From positions 11,036,001-11,100,000 of the forward strand of contig OZ018415.1 in the NCBI GenBank assembly GCA_963969595.1: a DNA stretch of 64,000 bases. Reading direction: 5' to 3'. Source of the stretch: Neckera pumila (lineage: Eukaryota; Streptophyta; Bryopsida; Hypnales; Neckeraceae). The position numbers and the translations under genes were made by a program. Shown here one piece after another: positions 1 through 12,105 of this stretch. Position 1 is the first letter of the stretch, and each line of letters starts with the position of its first letter. A model generated the notes under the pieces. The model was not told where the DNA came from. It ran no database searches and saw only the letters and a program-made list of their open reading frames with translations.

Positions 1-1490
1 GACGTTTCAACCATTACAGTCTCTCCTCCACAGGCGTTCAAAAGGTTTCTCAGACAGAAACCACTTTGAATCAAATCACCTTTAATTTGAAATTCATGAC
101 CGGAATCCCATTAGTGTCCACAAAGAACTTGAATAGGTGCATCTCCCTCAATCCAGTTAATCTTTCCGAGCCATCGGCCTGGTGACCCTCGACTAACGAC
201 TTGAAATCTTCCACCTCTTATTAAAACTCTAACATAAATGACAATTCCTGGGACGACATGAAGGCTTTCATGAGACTCAAAGGCCACTTGGAGACTAATT
301 GTTGGAAAATCCATCTAGAACTTAAGCCTAAGGGGTCTATAGGATGCCTAAGGAAGTAATTCAACAAACCTAACGTCCAAAAGTCATTGATATAAGCAAA
401 AGTCAACACTTGTAGCCTACAAGGAGGAGTCTAGTTTCAACTACTTGTCTAGAAAATGCCAACTATAAACAGATGTCGGCTTTGTTATCCTTGTCGCCCA
501 CGTAATTGCTCAGCTCCCCCCCCCCCCCCCTTCCAAATTTTGGAACTCTTGTCTACCATCAACAAGCAAGTAGCGGAAAGCTCCTGTCACTTACCAAATA
601 CCAACAAGCAAACCTCCTTTCACTTACCAACAAGATACGAGTAATCTCCTCCATCACCTGTCGATAAATAGTTCATGCGACACCGATGTTGATCAAAGTT
701 GTTTAGTAGTAATTGATTGAAGTATGCGCAATTTGTCAAAATGAATTTAATGGCATGGGATCGACGGTAGAGCTCTTCCATAGCATAATCACATTTTTCA
801 TGGACCTCAAATTTGTGTTCACATGCGGATGCACTAATTGGTTGTAGGGTGCATCGGAAGCTCCTTTCACTTACCAACAAGCGAGTAGCTGATATGTCTC
901 TTTAGTTTGGAATTGACACAATGACGCATGAGGAATTAACACCTAATGAGAATTGCTACCGTAAAAAATGCAAGCATCAAAATTGACATTTCTAGGAAAC
1001 CTATTTCAATCAGCCAAGAATCCAACAGCAAGCACAAACAAGCAACTATCTTGCACTACTTCTAGTACAAAGCTATAGATAATAGAATTGAGCACTTGGA
1101 ATAGGAGTAAATCTTGCTCTCGACCCCCTTCCAAGACTCCCACAAAATTTGCTCTCAAGACCCCCTTGACTCCCTTTCCAAGATGCCCATAAACCCCCAA
1201 AAATGACCATTGACGTGTGCTCATGCAGAGCCCAACTCCACATCAATAACACACCGTTTAAGAAATGAGAAAAAAATTTGGTCAAAAAGAATTTCTACTC
1301 CAAGTATTAGTTGAAAAATGGATTGTCCTCGATCCCCATTGCTTAAAAACAAATTTATTGGAAGGAATATTGTGTGAGAAGTGGATATTATGCCAATGAA
1401 GTAAAAAAATTACTTGAATGAATGAGGTAGGAAAGATTATCCAATCATTATTTGTTGCTCCTTTTCAACAATGTAAAAGTTTTTTTGGTC
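1..1490. other. intergenic, no gene recognised
   Basis: Only short unrelated open frames are present. A poly-C run lies near 517-530. The phrase TTTCACTTACCAACAAG occurs near 617 and again near 864, suggesting a small degenerate local duplication. No protein similarity is recognisable on either strand. Confidence 0.6.
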
Positions 1491-1620
1491 CTTCTCCAAA
1501 GTAAAAGTCCTTTGTCAACGTTTAAAAATAAGTAAAAGACCTTTTCCTTTTTTCCCTTCTCTAAAGTAAAAGCCTTGTGTCAAAGTTTACAAGAAAGTAA
1601 AAGACATTTTCCTTTTTCTC
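1491..1620. repeat. 65-bp tandem duplication
   Basis: Two adjacent units of about 65 bp (1491-1555 and 1556-1620) each run from CTTCTCYAAAGTAAAAG to a CCTTTTTC-type pyrimidine tract, with scattered substitutions. They sit just outside the distal end of the copia LTR, where similarity to the other LTR stops. Confidence 0.7.
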
Positions 1621-1636
1621 CAACACCAAACACCCT

Positions 1637-1924
1637 CAAGCGCAACTCTAAGTGCGTGGGCCCGTAACCTATTGAGATTACAATGTAGTGAATGGAAGAA
1701 AGGCTTTACTTAGATGGTAGGAAGATACAAACACCCATGAGTGGGCTGATCTTATACTAGAAGCCTTTCATAGTTATCCACAAACCATGTGGGATAACTA
1801 AACACTATGGGCTGCCTTTGACTATGAGCAATACCCAATGAACTCTAAAACTAGCTAAGTGTCTAATGCTACTCCTAGGGCTGAATGTACATGGTCTACA
1901 CTAATATGTACATGTTCTTCAACA
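1637..1924 (-). repeat. Ty1/copia 3' LTR
   Basis: On the minus strand this begins with TGTTGAAGAACATGTACAT, directly after a polypurine tract (CTCAAAGTGGGAG, complement of 1925-1937), as expected for the 3' LTR downstream of pol. It matches 4241-4533 in the opposite orientation over its whole length with scattered substitutions. Similarity ends at GCGCTTGAGGG, so the true distal end may be truncated and no CA terminus was placed. Confidence 0.85.
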
Positions 1925-4240
1925 CTCCCACTTTGAGAGTGGTTAAAGGCTCCAAGGCCCATCTTTGCAATCAAGGTGTGGTGTTGTGGCTTCCCAAGGG
2001 CCTTGGTCAGCACATCAGCAACCATAGCTTGAGTAGGCACATACTTGAGCTCAATCACCTCATCCTCCACTCGTTCACGAATGAAATGGTGTTGCACATC
2101 AATGTGCTTCGTCCGAGAGTGGTGGGTGGGATTCTTGGCCAAAGCAATGGCCCCTTGGTTGTCACACAAGATTTGTGTGCTCAACTCTTGGACAAGGCCA
2201 ACATCACCCAAGAGTTGCCTTAGCCAAATGGCCTCCTTCGTGCATTGGCTCATGGCCATGTACTCCGCCTCCGTTGTAGAAAGAGCTATGGTGGGTTGCC
2301 TCTTGGAATTCCATGTAATGGCACCCAATCCAAGCATAAACACGTAGCCGGTGGTGGATCTCCTATCCCCTTCATCACCGGCCCAATCCGCATCACAAAA
2401 GCCATGCAAGGTCACATGGGCACCTCCAAGTTGCAACTTCAGCCCAAGTGTGCCTTGAAGGTACCTCATCACCCTCTTGACCGCTGCCCAATGCTTGGGG
2501 CCATACTTGGACGTGTGTTGACTCACAACACTCACCGGAAATGCCAAATCAGGCCTTGTGGCTACCATGGCATACATCAAACAACCCACCGCTACCTTGT
2601 AAGGCACACCTTGCATTTCAGCCCTCACCTCTTCAAACTCTTCATTGGTGAGCTTGGGCAACTTCTCATGAGTGTCAAGTGGTGTACCTATGGCTTTGCA
2701 CTCCTCCATGTTGAACCGCTTGAAAATCTCTTCAAGATACTTGCGTTGGCTCATGGTGATGGTGCGGGCAGCCCTATCCCTCTTGAACTCCACTCCAAGG
2801 CAATAGCTCAACTCTCCAAGATCCGTCATCTCATACTCCATCTTGAGCATAGTCTTCACTTCAAGCATCTTGGACATACTACTTGCAAGGATGATGAGAT
2901 CATCCACATAGAAGATCACAATCACCAAATGCTCACAACTTTGCATGATGTACAAAGAGTGATCCGCATGGCCTCTTTGGAAGCCCTTCCTTGCAAACAT
3001 GGCATCAATATCTCGATACCATACTCTCCCCGATTGCTTCAACCCGGGGAGTGCCTTCTTCAACTTGCACTTGAGATGCTCTTGGCCTTCCTCCACAAAG
3101 CCTTGGGGCTGATCCATGTAGATGACCTCCTCCAACTTGGGATTGAGAAACGCCGACTTCACATCCATTTGGTGCATCTCCAAGTCCATGGCTGCCCCAA
3201 TCGTCACAACGCACCGAATGGTGCTAAACTTGGCAACGGGGGCATATGTCTCATTGAAGTCCACTCCTTCCACTTAAGAAAACCCCCTAGCAACCAACCT
3301 TGCTTTGTACCTCACAATGTGACCCAAAGCATCCCTTTTGGTGGAGAACACCCACTTACAACCCACACTTGATCTCTTGGGAGAAAGGGGTGCAAGCTCC
3401 CATGTCCCTTTGGCAATGAGGGCCTTGTACTCCTCTTCCATGGCCAACTCCCACTTGCTTGCATCTTCGCAACGCAACACCTCTCCAAGTGTGGATGGAT
3501 CTCCAAGGAAAGCCACATTGGCTTGTTCTTCATGTTGTGGAGGAAGAATGTGATTCAACCACCAATCTCCAAGCGGCTTGCGGGTCCTTGTGGGATAACG
3601 GGGCTCCTCCGTGGACTCATCTTGCTCTTCCAAGGGCTGATCATGCTCTTGCTCCCTTGGTGAAGTGCTTGGAGAAGGCGCCGCTGATCTCTTCACTTGG
3701 GGTGTGGCCACCTTCTTTTTGGGCTCCACAAAGTCTTCATCTTCCGTTTCTTGCTCCTCATCTTCATCCCCTTCATCTTCAATGTGCACTCTTGGAGTTG
3801 TGCCCACCTTTTGGGCTGGTCCTCCACTTCTCCCACTTGGGCTCATCTCCAAGAGCTTGGGATCAGCTCCTCCATCCTCCAAGAAGGTCACATCTCGACT
3901 CTTGATGATGGCCTTGCTCTCCACACACATGAACCTATACGCCTTGGTTCCATCACAATAACCAAGGAAAAGACACTTGATGCCCTTGGCATCCAACTTG
4001 GTCCTCGTGGCACTTGGAACCAATGCAAAGGCAATGCACCCGAAGATGCGCATGTGAGACACATTGGGCCTAGTCCCACTCCAAGCTTCTTGGGGTGTCT
4101 TGCTTGTCAAGGCTTGTGTAGGGCACCGGTTCCTTATATAAACCGCATTCGACACCGCCTCCTCCCAAAGCTCAAACTTGAGACCTTGGGCATGAGTCAT
4201 GGACCTCGCCATCTCCACAATGATGCGATTGGCACGCTCT
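1855..4240 (-). pseudogene. Ty1/copia pol fragment (integrase C-half, RT, RNase H)
   Basis: The minus strand encodes the C-terminal part of copia integrase (ERANRIIVEMARSM, then FGCIAFALVP), an acidic linker, reverse transcriptase (GCKWVFSTKRD; YVDDLIILASS at the catalytic site) and RNase H (ALSTTEAEYMAMSQC; DNQGAIALAKNP; HIDVQHHFIRE). A single stop at 3274-3276 interrupts RT between ARGFS and VEGVDFNETYAPVAK. The family normally has Q there, so CAA to TAA is the likely change. The last codons run through the polypurine tract into the LTR. Gag, protease and the catalytic N-terminal half of integrase are absent on this strand: the coding sequence is cut at 4240, where an LTR begins in the opposite direction. 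The element cannot move by itself. The long plus-strand frames here are antisense shadows. Confidence 0.93.
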
Positions 4241-4533
4241 TGTTGAAGAACATGTACATATTAGTGTAGACCATGTACATTCAGCCCTAGGAGTAGCATT
4301 AGACACGTAGTTAGTCTTAGAGTTCATTGGATATTGCTCATAGTCAAAGGCAGCCCATAGTGTTTAGTTATCCCACATGGTTTGTGGATAACTATGAAAG
4401 GCTTCTAGTATAAGATCAGCCCACTCATGGGTGTTTGTATCTTCCTACCATCTAAGTAAAGCCTTTCTTCCATCCACTACATTGTAATCTCAATGGGTTA
4501 TGGGCCCACGCACTTGGAGTGGCGCTTGAGGGA
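4241..4533 (+). repeat. Ty1/copia 5' LTR (inverted relative to pol)
   Basis: It starts with TGTTGAAGAACATGTACAT at 4241, immediately after the broken integrase codons. It is the inverted partner of 1637-1924. In sampled stretches the two copies differ at a few positions per 40 bp, so the insertion is not very recent. A leader and a gag reading frame follow on the same strand, so this copy behaves as the 5' LTR. Confidence 0.85.
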
Positions 4534-5563
4534 GAATTTCAAATCATTTGGAGGAGATCTTGGAGCTTGGAGGAGCAACCAACCATTTGTCACTTTGTCA
4601 CCTACAAACCATATGGTGTGAGTCATTTTTCAAAAGAAAGCTTTGAAGTGCATTTTTAAAAAAAACTTCTTTTCGGGCTTTTGTTGGCTGATTGTGAGGT
4701 TTTGAGTACATTTGGGTGAGAGGTTGCTCATGGTAGTAATCAGACCTAATTCGTGCTGGTTGCATGCTCCATAGTTGAGTTTGTGCTTAGAAGTGTACAT
4801 TTGGAGCCATTGAGGGCTGATTGTACACTTGGATGCATTGTTGGTTGTGATTGTGGCAATTGCAATCTAGTGAGAGTCCTTTGTGAGCCTTGGAAGCATC
4901 ATTGAGTTGCTTGAGGTGTTTGCCATCCATTGAGGGCTAATTAGTGCCCTTGTGAGTGAGTGAGGGCTGATTTGTGCCCTTGTGAGTGAGAGAGGGCTGA
5001 TTTGTGCCCTTATGAGGGAGGGAGGGCTGATTTGGGCCCTTGTGAGTGAGAGAGGACTGATTTGTGTCCTTGTGAGTGAGAGAGGGCTGATTTGTGCCCT
5101 TATGAGCTTTGTGGAGTAATTGAGAGCCAATTAGGGTTCTTTGGTGACTTGGTGATCCAACTAGGGGTGTTGGAGGCCAATTGTTATCCTTGAGGTGCTC
5201 ATTGTGAGTAGTAGCTTCCATCTAGGGCTGATTGGACGTCTTGAGCTCCTTGTAGGGTGGAGTACCCTAATGTGAGGAGCATTGTGAGTTTGCTTGCTGA
5301 TTGGAAGTAGCACTAGCCCATGGTGTCCATGTGGTGGCTTTGAGCTTCATTAGGGGCTGAATTCGTGTTGAAAGGAGGTGATGCACATGTGAGGAGTGTT
5401 GGGTCGTTCTTAGGGCTTGGGAGAATCATGGAAGGTCCTTGTAAGGGCTGATTGGTGCCATTTCAGCCCAATTGGCTTCCAAGGGATTGTTTGGAGGCTG
5501 AATTGAGTTTGTCAACTCTCCAAGACACTTGGGGTGCTGCCAACAAGTGGGAGGTGCTTCACC
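4534..5563 (+). other. copia leader, GGCTGA-rich
   Basis: This untranslated leader of about 1 kb lies between the LTR and gag. It is rich in the phrase AGGGCTGATT and contains a short tandem array. I could not place a convincing tRNA primer-binding site next to the LTR, so the LTR/leader boundary is uncertain. Confidence 0.5.
4928..5110 (+). repeat. 30-bp tandem array, about 6 units
   Basis: Units of 30 bp of the type GAGGGCTGATTTGTGCCC plus TTGTGAGTGAGA repeat about six times with point changes. The array lies in the copia leader. Because the unit is a multiple of three it opens spurious repetitive frames on the minus strand. Confidence 0.85.
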
Positions 5564-6025
5564 ATGGCATCAAGTGGAGGAGAGGGCGTGCGCATCATTG
5601 ACAAGTTCAATGGGGAGAACTTTGGCATGTGGAAGTTCAAGATGGAGATGATCCTTGCGGAGAAGGACTTGTGGGAGGTGGTGGATGGGAGTGAGGAGCC
5701 TCCAAGTGAAGATGCGGATCCCAAGACCAAGAAGGCCTTTGAGAGGAAGGAGAAGAAGGCCTTTGCTCTCATTGCCATCAACCTTGTGGACCGCCAAATT
5801 GCTCACATTCGACATTGCAAGGGACCGGCCCAAGCATGGACCACCCTTTGCAACATCCTTGAGACCAAGAGCCTCTCCAACATCCTCTTTCTTCGACGCA
5901 AGTTCTTCACTAGCAAGATGCAAGAGGAGGATGACATGTTGGATCATGTCAACAAGATCAAGGCTCTTGCGAATGAGTTGGCTTGTTTGGAGGCGCCCGT
6001 GACGGATGGGGATGTGGTGATATGA
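5564..6025 (+). pseudogene. Ty1/copia gag, N-terminal fragment
   Basis: The frame from ATG 5564 reads MASSGGEGVRIIDKFNGENF and continues with MWKFKMEMILAEKDLWEVV, QAWTTLCNILETKS and MLDHVNKIKALANELA. This is the UBN2/copia-type gag fold (capsid-like). A slightly earlier ATG at 5534 is in frame, but the MASS start fits the family better. The reading stops at 6025, where the sequence changes abruptly to AT-rich repeat, so the C-terminal zinc-knuckle part, protease and the integrase N-terminus are missing. It is probably the other half of the element whose pol lies on the opposite strand at 1855-4240. Confidence 0.9.
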
Positions 6026-6290
6026 AATTTAAACGCCATAAAATTGACATGAATGGAAAGGTCCACACAAAAGGGATGAGAAATCTCTATTTTTAATCAT
6101 TTGAACACGATAAGGGATTTTTAAAGATTGAATTCAATTTTTGATGCAAAAGTTCTTTGACACCGTCGCTCCAAGCGTTGTGAAACAAAGTCCATGCACC
6201 CCTTCTTTCATATATCTTTCCAATGGTACCAAAAGTGTTGCTAGATGATTCACAATTTGTTAAATCTCAAAGTGATATACAAACAAATAA
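6026..6290. repeat. short dispersed repeat fragment
   Basis: The stretch near 6150-6240 (GAAACAAAGTCCATGCACCCC followed by an AATGGTACC phrase) resembles two adjacent copies near 53,690-53,965. No coding potential is seen. Confidence 0.45.
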
Positions 6291-6294
6291 ATAA

Positions 6295-7197
6295 CCCCTA
6301 AACTACCAAAGTCCCTATGAGGGAATATTGGAATTTAAAGTACGCTTGTGTAACCTCAATATTTTACATGATTTTTTTAAACTATTTTTGAGCACATAAG
6401 CTTTTTGAGAGTATAATTTTTATTCCAATCAATGCTCAAATGTAAAAGTTATGTCATCGCAAGTCTCAAAAGCACTTAGAAGGGAAACCCAAGAAAAATC
6501 ACCAGAAAACGATCTTTTTTGTTTTCGATATGTTTTTCAAAGATTATACTTTTATCTATATATGAAACCTTGATTCATTCTATTTGGACTAATGATGAAA
6601 AACTTATGGACAATGTAATTTTTTGGTCAAATCTAAGCATCTTCTTGAAAATATACTTTATAGAATTCATTTTTGAAATGCTATTTTAACATTTTTTCCA
6701 AAATTTTGGTGAGACATGGTGAAACTTGCTTACCAAAATATCTCACCGTTGGATTATTGTGCTTCCATCTTGCACAACAATTTTGTTTTCTTTCAATCTT
6801 GAACCTACTTCTACATAACAATTTTTAAGGAGTGCAAATTAAGTGCTCTTCTATTGAATGTTTTTCCAAGATTCTCAACTCAAATTTTTCAACATATAAA
6901 ATTATAAACTCAAGATTTATAGTGCAACAAATTTTAGTTAAGAAGATTCAAAGCCAAAAAAGGTTGAATAAGGTCCAAAAGTCTTGTTTTTTTCACTTTA
7001 AATTCAATGTCTTCCAATTGATGTGGTCAAAGTTTTTGAATTTCTTCCACACATTATGGTACTAGTCTACTTCAAGCTCTTATAGTTAGATATTTAGATT
7101 TGCAAAAAGAACAATTTTCGAAATTTCTTACTTATCACAATAGAAATGGCAGTTTTTAGTATTTTTGGGCAAAATAAAAGCTATGGTCCTAAAGAGG
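6295..7197. mobile_element. TTAA-type non-autonomous DNA transposon, copy G (degenerate)
   Basis: The left end is CCCCTAAACTACC preceded by ATAA; the right end is GGTCCTAAAGAGG followed by TTAA. The length, about 903 bp, matches the copies at 27985-28908 and 30608-31502. The internal order also matches: a TTATGCCA/TTATGTCATC segment after the first 150 bp, a segment resembling GGACTAATGATGAAAAA, and a GAAATGGCAGTTTT segment near the right end. There is no transposase; the internal frame of 77 codons is probably noise. Confidence 0.65.
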
Positions 7198-7201
7198 TTA
7201 A

Positions 7202-10200
7202 ATTATACAAATTAGATTGTAGGATCTTGCTTGGCCTTATTATAGAATTATATCTAAGGAATTCATAAAACTTTGACTACCTAGATTGCATTCATAATTT
7301 CTGCATTTAAAGTGAAGAAAACAAGTGTTTTTCTACCATGCTTGACTATATTATGCTGTTTCAAATCTTTTCTACTTGAAATATTTGCACTACAGATTTT
7401 GATTTTAAATTTGTTTTCATCTTTTAGATGTTGTTAAATATTGAAGAATTGAGTTGAAGAATGGTGGAAAAAAAAAGATCATTCTTAAAAAAATTGTTAA
7501 GTAGATGTATATATAAGATTGAATAAAAACCTAAATTATCAATAATTCTAGGACAGAATTGAAACGCAATAATCCCAACAATTACATTATCTTTGGAAGC
7601 AAATTAAACGTTGTTTTACATTTTTCTTCTAAACAACTGCAACAATTGTATTAAAAATTGCATTCTATAGAGTATAAGTTATTTTTTGAAGAAAATGCTA
7701 AGATTACTCAAAAATTAAGATTGTCCAAAACTTTCTCATCACTACTCCAAATAAAATTAATCAAAACTCCATGTATAAATAAAAAAGACCATCTTCACGA
7801 ACAAAAATAAAAATTTCAAAAATTCAATTTTTTGTGATTTTTTTGAGATGTCCCTCAAACTACTTTTGGGTGTAAGGGTGGCTCTAAGTATAATTTTTCC
7901 TTCGAGGCTCCAATTGAAATAAAGTTTATATTCTTTAAAAAAGCTAATGTGGTTTCATATCTTCAAAAAAAGCTTCAAAAAAATTTGTCATCACTTGAAG
8001 TCACATCAATTTTCTTGGAATCTTAAGAGTCTTACGCAAAGACTTTGAATCTTAAGGGGTAATTCCTAGAGTTGTAAAGTTGCCCTTCTAGCAAAAAAAA
8101 CCCAATAAAAACAGCCATTCCTACTGCAAAGAAAAAAAAAATTTGATATTGTTTTTCTTGCATGTGAAACTGTAGAATTTGGAATTAAACTAGTGTAAAA
8201 ATGCTCAGAAATTTTTTCAAAAATATTGATCATGTACATTGCAAGGTATAGAGTACTTGCATTTATAATAAAAATAAATAAATTTGGGGACATTGTTTGA
8301 CTACATTTTTAGACTTCAAACGTTTACACTAGTAATTTTGATTTTCTATTTTCTTATATTCAAGAATTGAGTTCAAAAGATAGAAAATAACAGAAAAGAT
8401 TAAAGTAATTTTTATTCATTATAAATCTATTTATAGAAATATGTTTAAAGATAGAAGGAAAAACTATATTGTTAGTAGTTCTAACATAGAATTCAAACAT
8501 ACCAATGCCAACGATAAGATTATTCCAGCAAGAGATGTTTTGAAAAAGTATTATTTTAAAAATTATACTCTTAACATTGAATTTTAAGAGTTTGATTTTA
8601 TAAAAGTACTTTGGTTGCTTGAATAATAAGAATTTTCTTTACTTCCACGTTACTAATCTATTTTCAAAGAAACAAAGCTTTCTAAGTAGATAAAATTATG
8701 ATCTATAAGACACATAGTTTTTAATAAATTTATTTAAATTTTTCATTTTTTTTCTCTCTACCAAACTAAACTTATGGCTTATTATGCCGTAACTTTTGCT
8801 GTTTGGCTAGGACAATGTCAACAGGACACTATACATTTACAAGAAGATGGCTTAATCTTGCTAATCTTGCTTTGCCCAAGTGAGGGAGCTTATATTTGTT
8901 GCCACCATTCACTTTCATTGTACTAATGAGACAATTTTGAAGAGAAAGAAAGATGTCATTGAGTTTAACCTCACTACAAGGGGAACGGGTCCGAATTGAC
9001 TAGATTTTGACACAAAGTTGTCAAAAATGGCAGTAACCATCTGCTGGCAGCACATTCTTGTCAGAATCTTGCTTTCTGTCAATGTTCTATCAATTTCTGT
9101 CAGGTATTCAATATCAATTTGCAATCAATTTTCTATCAATATCTGCAAACCAATCCTTCTTCTTTGCTGCACAAAAACCTGTCATTACCCCATCATTGAC
9201 TAACAATGACAACGGTGGGCTTAAATCAAATAGGACGTTTTAGGAAGTCTGGGCCTTCAGCTGAATTCAACTTCAAACAAAATTCATTAGCTTCACTTTC
9301 CCTAATTTCGAGTTCTAGCACATTCCATTTCTGTGAAGGACATCGTTGAGGCCCACGATTGTCACTTCCACAATCCCGTGATTTCAATCATGATCATGTT
9401 TCCATGTCGTTTCCTCATCTTTGCTTTGTACACATATATAAATGCTGAAAAGATCTTCAAAGATTTCACATAAATGAACTGTAAACAATAGATGTAGGCC
9501 AAAACAACCATACACTAATAAAAATCCGATTTCTAACTGAAAAACACCTGCAATTCTTCTAGGCAACTAATTCCCCTTCAGCATCATCTTCTTTCTTCAT
9601 TGAAATTGAATTCTTCACTTCCCTATACACTCCATAGCCTTACCATTCCTTCGTTGTTGCTGTCTTCGCACACCACCATTCCTCCTTCCTCCTCGTTGAA
9701 ATACCTTTCCAACTGCACTGCATTGCCTGCGAATGCCATAGGGGCTCATAGTGATAATCACGGCATTCAAATTAAGACTTCTTGTCAAACTGAATGTCAG
9801 CATACGCTATTTACCTCGTCTTGGTAGTTCCCATAAACCATCAAAAGGCCGTAGAGTCATAGACAGCTCTCACAGAACCCATACAAGCCAATGTTGCACA
9901 TTTCCAGGACCTGAACATCACCTACACATCATCTTCAAAGTAAAAAGTCAATCGAGGCCACTTTCAAATTTGACAAAACTACTGCTGTGTTATCAAACGA
10001 CACAATATTATTTGCCAAAACACCATCTCTTGTTGAAAATCAACTCTTGTTGATGCTTTTCAAATTTTGGATGAATTACCAAATTTTACTGAATAGCTAC
10101 GGTCTTTGACGTTCTTCCAATGGAAAAAATGAAAAGCCACTTTTCCAAAGGTCTACAACTATTTTGCACGAAATATTATAGACATGCACACATCTTATGT

Positions 10201-10285
10201 ATAAAATGAGAGGTACCATCTGCAAAATTCAAATACTCACTCATTAGAATTTCATGTTACCGCTGCTATTCAAGATTCCTGGTCA
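7202..10285. other. AT-rich intergenic, no gene
   Basis: Both strands are rich in stops. A weak partial resemblance to the left half of the TTAA-type family occurs near 7,830-7,930. Nothing else is recognisable. Confidence 0.5.
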
Positions 10286-12105
10286 TTAACCACGTCTGTT
10301 ACGCCCTCGCTGGAAAAAGGGCATCATGCTCAAATTCATCTGTTCGAATTCCTCTACACCTTTCAAATTGTAATTGCAACCTAGTTTTATCTCCATATTA
10401 AACGCAAGGATTTTGTTCATGTCAGTTACGTACTTGTACACCGCAAATGGAACCAATGAAGGTTTATCATACATAGTGCCTCGCTGAAATTAAACAACAT
10501 AAACTCTTTGTGGTCATTCACAATGTAGGACCATATTAGGGCAAAGCCTACCCAAGTGTTCTTACCTGAAGCTCAGGAACGATGAGCCCTTCCAATCTTC
10601 AGCTTGCATCCCTAAGATTTTCTTTGCTATTGCCTTCTATATTTCCCTTCATGCATTATTTCCAGATGCCTCGTTCATATGTTGTCATTATTCGTTTCAT
10701 ATTCATTGATGCCCTTGCAATGTGGATATCCATTCTTGGTGCCACCTTGCGTTGACATCTCAAAGTTCAGAACCAACAAATTGTTAGCAATTATTATGTA
10801 GTTACTATTATTTCATGGATGCATACGTTAATTTGCAAGTTATTGCGTCGTTACAATGCACATGATTACTGCATAGAAATGGCACTATTTTGTAATTTAT
10901 ATTAACTGTGAAGCTTTTGTACGTTAATCACAAGTGCGCAAAAAACACAAATTATGTAAAAAAATTTATATTCTTTCCAATTACTACAATCCAATCTATG
11001 GACATTCAAAAGATATAGGATAACTTGAAGATGAGAGCTTCACTAATTATAGTCAAGTTATTTTGAAAATGTATAAATTGTGTTCAAAGTACAAATTTAG
11101 ACCTCAGTTTGGCGTAGTAAAATACCTTTTTTCAAAAAAAAATTGAATTATTGTAAGTTGTAAATAAACCAATCTTTCATATCCAAAAATCCGTTTAAGA
11201 TTTAGAGCCTCCAGTCAAAAGTTATGGACAAAATTCAAAGGCAATGTTTGAAAATGTCAAAAAAATGTACCTTCCAACCCGTCTCTAAACTTTGTCCATG
11301 ACTTTTGATTGGAGATTCTAAATCTCAAACGGATTTTTGGACATGAAAGCTAGATTTATTTACCAACTATTCTTAGTTCAAAGTTTTTTAGAAAAAGTTA
11401 TTCTACTATGCCTAAATGAGGTCTAAATTTTTACTTTGAAACAATTCCTGCTTTTCAATTGACTTCGTATTGAAATTGTGAAAAATAAAAATATGCAATG
11501 TTAGTACAATAACTATGCACAGACATGATGTTGTGTGACTATTGCACTAACTTTATGTGTCTTAGAAAAGCACTAATGCTGCACAAAATTAGTCGCCCAT
11601 CACTAAACCACTGGAGTCATACATATTCCATCATGCATAGTTATCGTGCAACTTTTGCAATTCAAACTCAAATATGAATGATATGCCTAAACTGCATGGT
11701 AGCAATGAATGTCAATATCATGTTGTAATAATATTTCCAAATGAATGAATGTAATATGAAAACAATGCCTGACGATAATCGTAAGATTACTTTTGACAAT
11801 TCGTGAAAGAGGATCAAACTTTGTGATGTTTGGAACTCTTTGAGAGCCCAAGGAGGTGGCCTTTGCCTTTGAAATTTTGGCACAGGTTGCAGAAAGCAAT
11901 TACCTTGCTGCCTACTAATTTTCATAATTTCTTGACATTAGCAAGTCACATTTTTCAAGCTGTAAATCAAAGATCCAGATTCCAGAATCAGACCGGGAGC
12001 AGATACGGTTCTAACTTACATGTTGAAAACTGTCCCGGAGATACAACCATAGGTAAATTTGCCACCTCAAAGCTCCCGCCACCATACACCACTTGTTGTT
12101 TTTAG
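10286..12105 (-). pseudogene. eroded intron-containing gene fragment, unidentified
   Basis: On the minus strand an exon-like frame (complement of 10286-10486) reads RGTMYDKPSLVPFAVYKYV and continues to a terminal FFQRGRNRRG. It is preceded by a consensus acceptor (TTTAATTTCAG), a short intron of about 80 bp and a consensus donor (CTTCAG/GTAAGAAC, near 10566). Upstream of that the same frame reads MDIHIARASMNMKRIM and RLEGLIVPELQ but contains at least two stops. Another exon-like piece near 12,030-12,090 reads VVYGGGSFEVANLPMVV and ends at a GTAAGTTA donor. I do not recognise the family. The well-formed splice signals suggest a former gene, and the stops suggest it is dead. Whether the 12.0-kb piece belongs to it is a guess. 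Confidence 0.3.
11076..11446. repeat. imperfect inverted repeat, about 165-bp arms
   Basis: The arms, about 11076-11240 and 11283-11446, are reverse complements with scattered mismatches. Landmarks are AATTTAGACCTCAGTTTGG against its complement in ATGAGGTCTAAATTTT, and ATCCAAAAATCCGTTT against AAACGGATTTTTGGAC. The loop is about 40-50 bp. It could be a MITE with long terminal inverted repeats; no target-site duplication was identified. Confidence 0.7.

Noticed and set aside
517..530. Poly-C run, with a similar one near 35,237
   Set aside because: Simple homopolymer; possibly a sequencing-sensitive tract, with no further signal.
1885..4269. Long plus-strand open frames up to 375 codons
   Set aside because: They are antisense to the copia integrase/RT/RNase H coding sequence and have no recognisable similarity of their own.
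4867..5221. Minus-strand frames with repeated SPLSLTRAQI-type peptides
   Set aside because: They are created by the 30-bp tandem array in the copia leader; the unit length is a multiple of three.
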